The notes beneath the pieces were generated by a model that was not told the DNA's origin, ran no database searches, and was given only the letters and a program-made list of their open reading frames with translations. From contig CAJXBI010000013.1 in assembly GCA_913050005.1 (NCBI GenBank), positions 1 through 35,063 of the forward strand: a stretch of DNA of 35,063 nt. The letters run 5' to 3'. A program made the translations under genes and the position numbers. The stretch's first letter is position 1. Every line of letters starts with the position of its first letter. Source of the DNA: an uncultured Bacteroidota bacterium (GTDB taxonomy: Bacteria > Bacteroidota > Bacteroidia > NS11-12g > UBA9320). This document shows, in pieces, positions 33,464 through 35,063 of the stretch.

Positions 33464-34118
33464 AACTTCTTTTAATTTCTGTAAGTCTATATTTCAAAGT
33501 AGCTATCCACACCCCAAGTAAAATCCAACCTAAACTTGCAAGATAAAAAACCCTACGTAGATTATTATCCAAATCCAAAGAACTAAATCCAATAGTGTCA
33601 CCACTAGCTGGATGAAGACTAGTCTCGGCCATTCTAGGATAAATAATAATAAGAACAATGAAAATCGGAAATGCGAAGAGATTGTATACGGCAGATATTT
33701 TAGCTCGTTGTATCTCATCTTCAAGACTATTCCTCAATATATAATATGCTAGATAAATTAGCATACCTATTGCAGCTCCATTTAATTTAGCGTCTTCTAC
33801 CCACCATGTCCCCCAAGTGAATCTTGCCCAAAAAGAACCTGTAACGAGTCCCATCAAACCAAAAAGCATACTAACCTTAGCGAAACTTCCAGATAGGTTA
33901 TCAAATCTTAAATCACCTTTTGACAAATACTTAATACTATAAACATATGATGTCATCAATAAAATAACCATTGTAAACCACATTGGAACGTGGTAATGAA
34001 GATTTCGAATGGTTTTTGCAAGTATACCTATATCATCTGGTGCAGGCATAAGAAACCCACCAACTATAGCATATACTATACAAATGATTGACAATATTTT
34101 CCACCAAGTTTTTCTCAC
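33450..34118 (-). CDS. ccmC: Heme exporter CcmC/CcsA family
   Basis: A 222-residue membrane protein with six helices that presents heme to CcmE. Seen: the periplasmic His in NLHYHVPMWF, the tryptophan-rich WWD motif FTWGTWWVEDAKLNGA, and a second His in SLHPASGD, the axial heme ligands in CcmC. The start is GTG 34118 with an exact -7 box 15 bases upstream, so the ccm operon is transcribed from here. ccmB, which usually precedes ccmC in Bacteroidota clusters, is not present; the next gene upstream is a small membrane protein and lptC. Confidence 0.92.
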   Translation of the reverse strand: MRKTWWKILSIICIVYAIVGGFLMPAPDDIGILAKTIRNLHYHVPMWFTMVILLMTSYVYSIKYLSKGDLRFDNLSGSFAKVSMLFGLMGLVTGSFWARFTWGTWWVEDAKLNGAAIGMLIYLAYYILRNSLEDEIQRAKISAVYNLFAFPIFIVLIIIYPRMAETSLHPASGDTIGFSSLDLDNNLRRVFYLASLGWILLGVWIATLKYRLTEIKRSYEEI

Positions 34119-34133
34119 ACTATTAAGGTATTA

Positions 34134-34141
34134 CAAAGATA
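34134..34141 (-). promoter_or_regulatory. -7 box TATCTTTG of the ccm operon
   Basis: On the minus strand this reads TATCTTTG, exact TAnnTTTG, 15 bases before the GTG start of ccmC. Confidence 0.55.
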
Positions 34142-34203
34142 ATTTTTTTAATAAAAATATGCCCAGATTCTGAAAAGTATAAATGTTCACTAAAAAGTGA
34201 CTT

Positions 34204-34413
34204 CTAATCGAATTTTCCATCCTTTTTTCTTTTCATAAAATCCTTTCGTCTTAACATAAAGTAACGAAAAAATGCAAACAAAGTAAGTCCAGAAAAAAGA
34301 TATACCGTATTAATGTCCTTATTATTAGAAATGTAACTACTATAGGCCTCAAAAAAGCAAACCGATCCAACTATCATCCATATAATCTGTAAAATTCGAG
34401 GCAGTCTTTTCAT
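34204..34413 (-). CDS. Small two-helix membrane protein, next to lptC
   Basis: A 69-residue protein with two predicted membrane helices (about 7-24 and 38-53) and a basic C-terminus (RRKDFMKRKKDGKFD). I do not know its function; small proteins of this size and topology are common beside lptC in Bacteroidota. It starts 15 bases after the lptC stop and has its own exact -7 box ending 4 bases before the ATG, so it may be transcribed independently and leaderless. Confidence 0.65.
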   Translation of the reverse strand: MKRLPRILQIIWMIVGSVCFFEAYSSYISNNKDINTVYLFSGLTLFAFFRYFMLRRKDFMKRKKDGKFD

Positions 34414-34417
34414 ATTT

Positions 34418-34425
34418 CAAATATA
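34418..34425 (-). promoter_or_regulatory. -7 box TATATTTG, leaderless type, 69-residue protein
   Basis: On the minus strand this reads TATATTTG, then AAAT, then ATG. Exact TAnnTTTG with the 4-base gap seen at three other genes. It sits in the 15-base space between lptC and this gene. Confidence 0.5.
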
Positions 34426-34428
34426 TAC

Positions 34429-35010
34429 TTACTCCACCGTTGATTGATCTTCATTTAGGTAAACAATACCCGTAACACGTGAGAATTTATAATTCAAAAA
34501 ACTCTCATCACTCTCAAACCCCTCTGCTGAAATAATCTTTTCATCCCTAATCTTTACTCGTACAGGTTTTTTTGATGTCACCCTTCTTGCCTTTTTATCC
34601 CAAATTAATTCGTCAGTTTTAATTTCCTCACCATTCCTATTCACAACTCTGACACTATCTCTAATTTCTATTTTATCCTCTTCTTCATAATGCATGGCAT
34701 ATTTGGAATTTAAGGTGCTTGTTGTGTCTCCCATGGCGTCAAAAAATGTAGCTGAAACGCCATTAGACATTTCCATACGTGGATTTTTTTTCTCGGGGAA
34801 TCTTTTTAAAACTGGTGCTTTAATAGTTGCTCTTAATTTAGCAGAATCTGTATAAGTTATAAAAACATTCTCAGCCACTTCAACGCTCAAACTATCAATT
34901 TCCTGATTGATTTGATTTAATTCATCTACGGTATGATTGGGTTTGCAAGCAAATAAAAAAGCGATGACTAATAAGGCCATCGCTGTTTGTATATGATTTT
35001 TAAATCTCAT
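34429..35010 (-). CDS. lptC: LPS export periplasmic lipoprotein LptC
   Basis: LptC carries lipopolysaccharide from the inner-membrane ABC transporter to LptA. The 193 residues contain an N-terminal hydrophobic segment ending in FLFAC (Cys22), so this copy is a lipoprotein where Gram-negative models often use a membrane anchor. The body is the OstA-like beta-jellyroll pattern: AVELAENVFITYTDSAKL-like strands, PRMEMSNGVSATFFD, SKYAMHYEEEDKIEIRDSV, then NGEEIKTDELIWD. ATG 35010 is the start; a TTG one codon earlier is possible. It probably follows the partly visible gene at the window edge. Confidence 0.86.
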   Translation of the reverse strand: MRFKNHIQTAMALLVIAFLFACKPNHTVDELNQINQEIDSLSVEVAENVFITYTDSAKLRATIKAPVLKRFPEKKNPRMEMSNGVSATFFDAMGDTTSTLNSKYAMHYEEEDKIEIRDSVRVVNRNGEEIKTDELIWDKKARRVTSKKPVRVKIRDEKIISAEGFESDESFLNYKFSRVTGIVYLNEDQSTVE

Positions 35011-35018
35011 CAATGTGA

Positions 35019-35063
35019 CTATCCTCCAATAGTTCTTACTATCGTTGATTCACCAATCCAACA
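35019..35063 (-). CDS. C-terminal end of an unidentified upstream gene (partial)
   Basis: A minus-strand frame open from the window edge ends at TAG 35019-35021 with the residues CWIGESTIVRTIGG. It stops 8 bases before the lptC ATG. Only 14 residues are visible, so neither identity nor even coding status can be established. Confidence 0.25.
   Translation of the reverse strand, partial: CWIGESTIVRTIGG

Noticed and set aside
29030-35010. A single long operon from lptC to the secreted protein
   Set aside because: Exact -7 boxes before the 69-residue protein, ccmC and the secreted-protein gene suggest several transcription units.
1-35063. CRISPR array, IS element or prophage
   Set aside because: No regularly spaced repeats, no transposase or phage structural gene was seen on either strand; the only repeats are the two 32-base copies.

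Overview
The window is chromosomal DNA of a Bacteroidota bacterium, most likely a flavobacterial (Flavobacteriia-type) marine or aquatic lineage. The grounds are low G+C, a secreted subtilase with a type IX secretion (T9SS) C-terminal tail, Bacteroidota-type lipoproteins, families such as DUF4199, BatA and DUF2520, and many copies of the -7 promoter element TAnnTTTG just upstream of genes, with almost no Shine-Dalgarno sequences. I cannot name a genus from sequence alone. No complete mobile element, CRISPR array, rRNA operon or prophage is present.

Layout. 1-2428: 5' part of recJ behind a PfkB-type kinase (minus strand), then an oxalocrotonate-decarboxylase-like enzyme. 2512-3758: tRNA-Asn with its own promoter and terminator, followed by a small accessory islet. 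The islet holds an orphan secreted protein gene bracketed by a 32-base imperfect direct repeat, a hairpin, and an HNH nuclease remnant broken by one extra base. 3759-5183: a beta-helix-like lipoprotein. 5180-11096: a tight minus-strand operon, read BatA-domain protein, degenerate dihydroorotase, DUF4199 membrane protein, GT2 and GT4 glycosyltransferases. 11219-13132: a GT2 glycosyltransferase fused to what looks like a catalytically gutted phosphoglycosyl transferase. 13121-18833: housekeeping genes (GatB/YqeY, gcvT, menD, 2-oxoglutarate dehydrogenase E2, oxyR). 18900-23915: T9SS subtilase, glycyl-tRNA synthetase, GH53 endo-galactanase lipoprotein with a tiny secreted ORF upstream. 23986-25909: a flippase and a hexapeptide acyltransferase, a two-gene surface polysaccharide unit. 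25994-29017: rpsT with terminator, a small membrane or secreted ORF with a suspicious in-frame TAG, a TPR protein and a ComA-like phosphosulfolactate synthase. 29030-35063: a minus-strand block with LptC, a small membrane protein, ccmC-ccmD-ccmE-ccmF, a DUF2520 oxidoreductase-like protein and a secreted protein.

How the genes fit together. The main theme is cell-envelope assembly: two glycosyltransferases in the BatA operon, the fused GT2, a flippase plus acyltransferase, LptC, and secreted or lipidated surface proteins. A second theme is respiration: cytochrome c maturation, menaquinone synthesis (MenD), the 2-oxoglutarate dehydrogenase E2 and OxyR. The cytochrome c genes resemble the variant System I (CcmE with CxxxY in place of HxxxY), and ccmB is missing from the locus.

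The most notable sequence-level points are: two apparent pseudoenzymes (dihydroorotase and phosphoglycosyl transferase) in neighbouring divergent envelope operons; a set of genes whose -7 box ends only 4-5 bases before the start codon, predicting leaderless mRNAs; clustered TTG/GTG starts in the glycan genes; and the repeat-bracketed islet next to tRNA-Asn.
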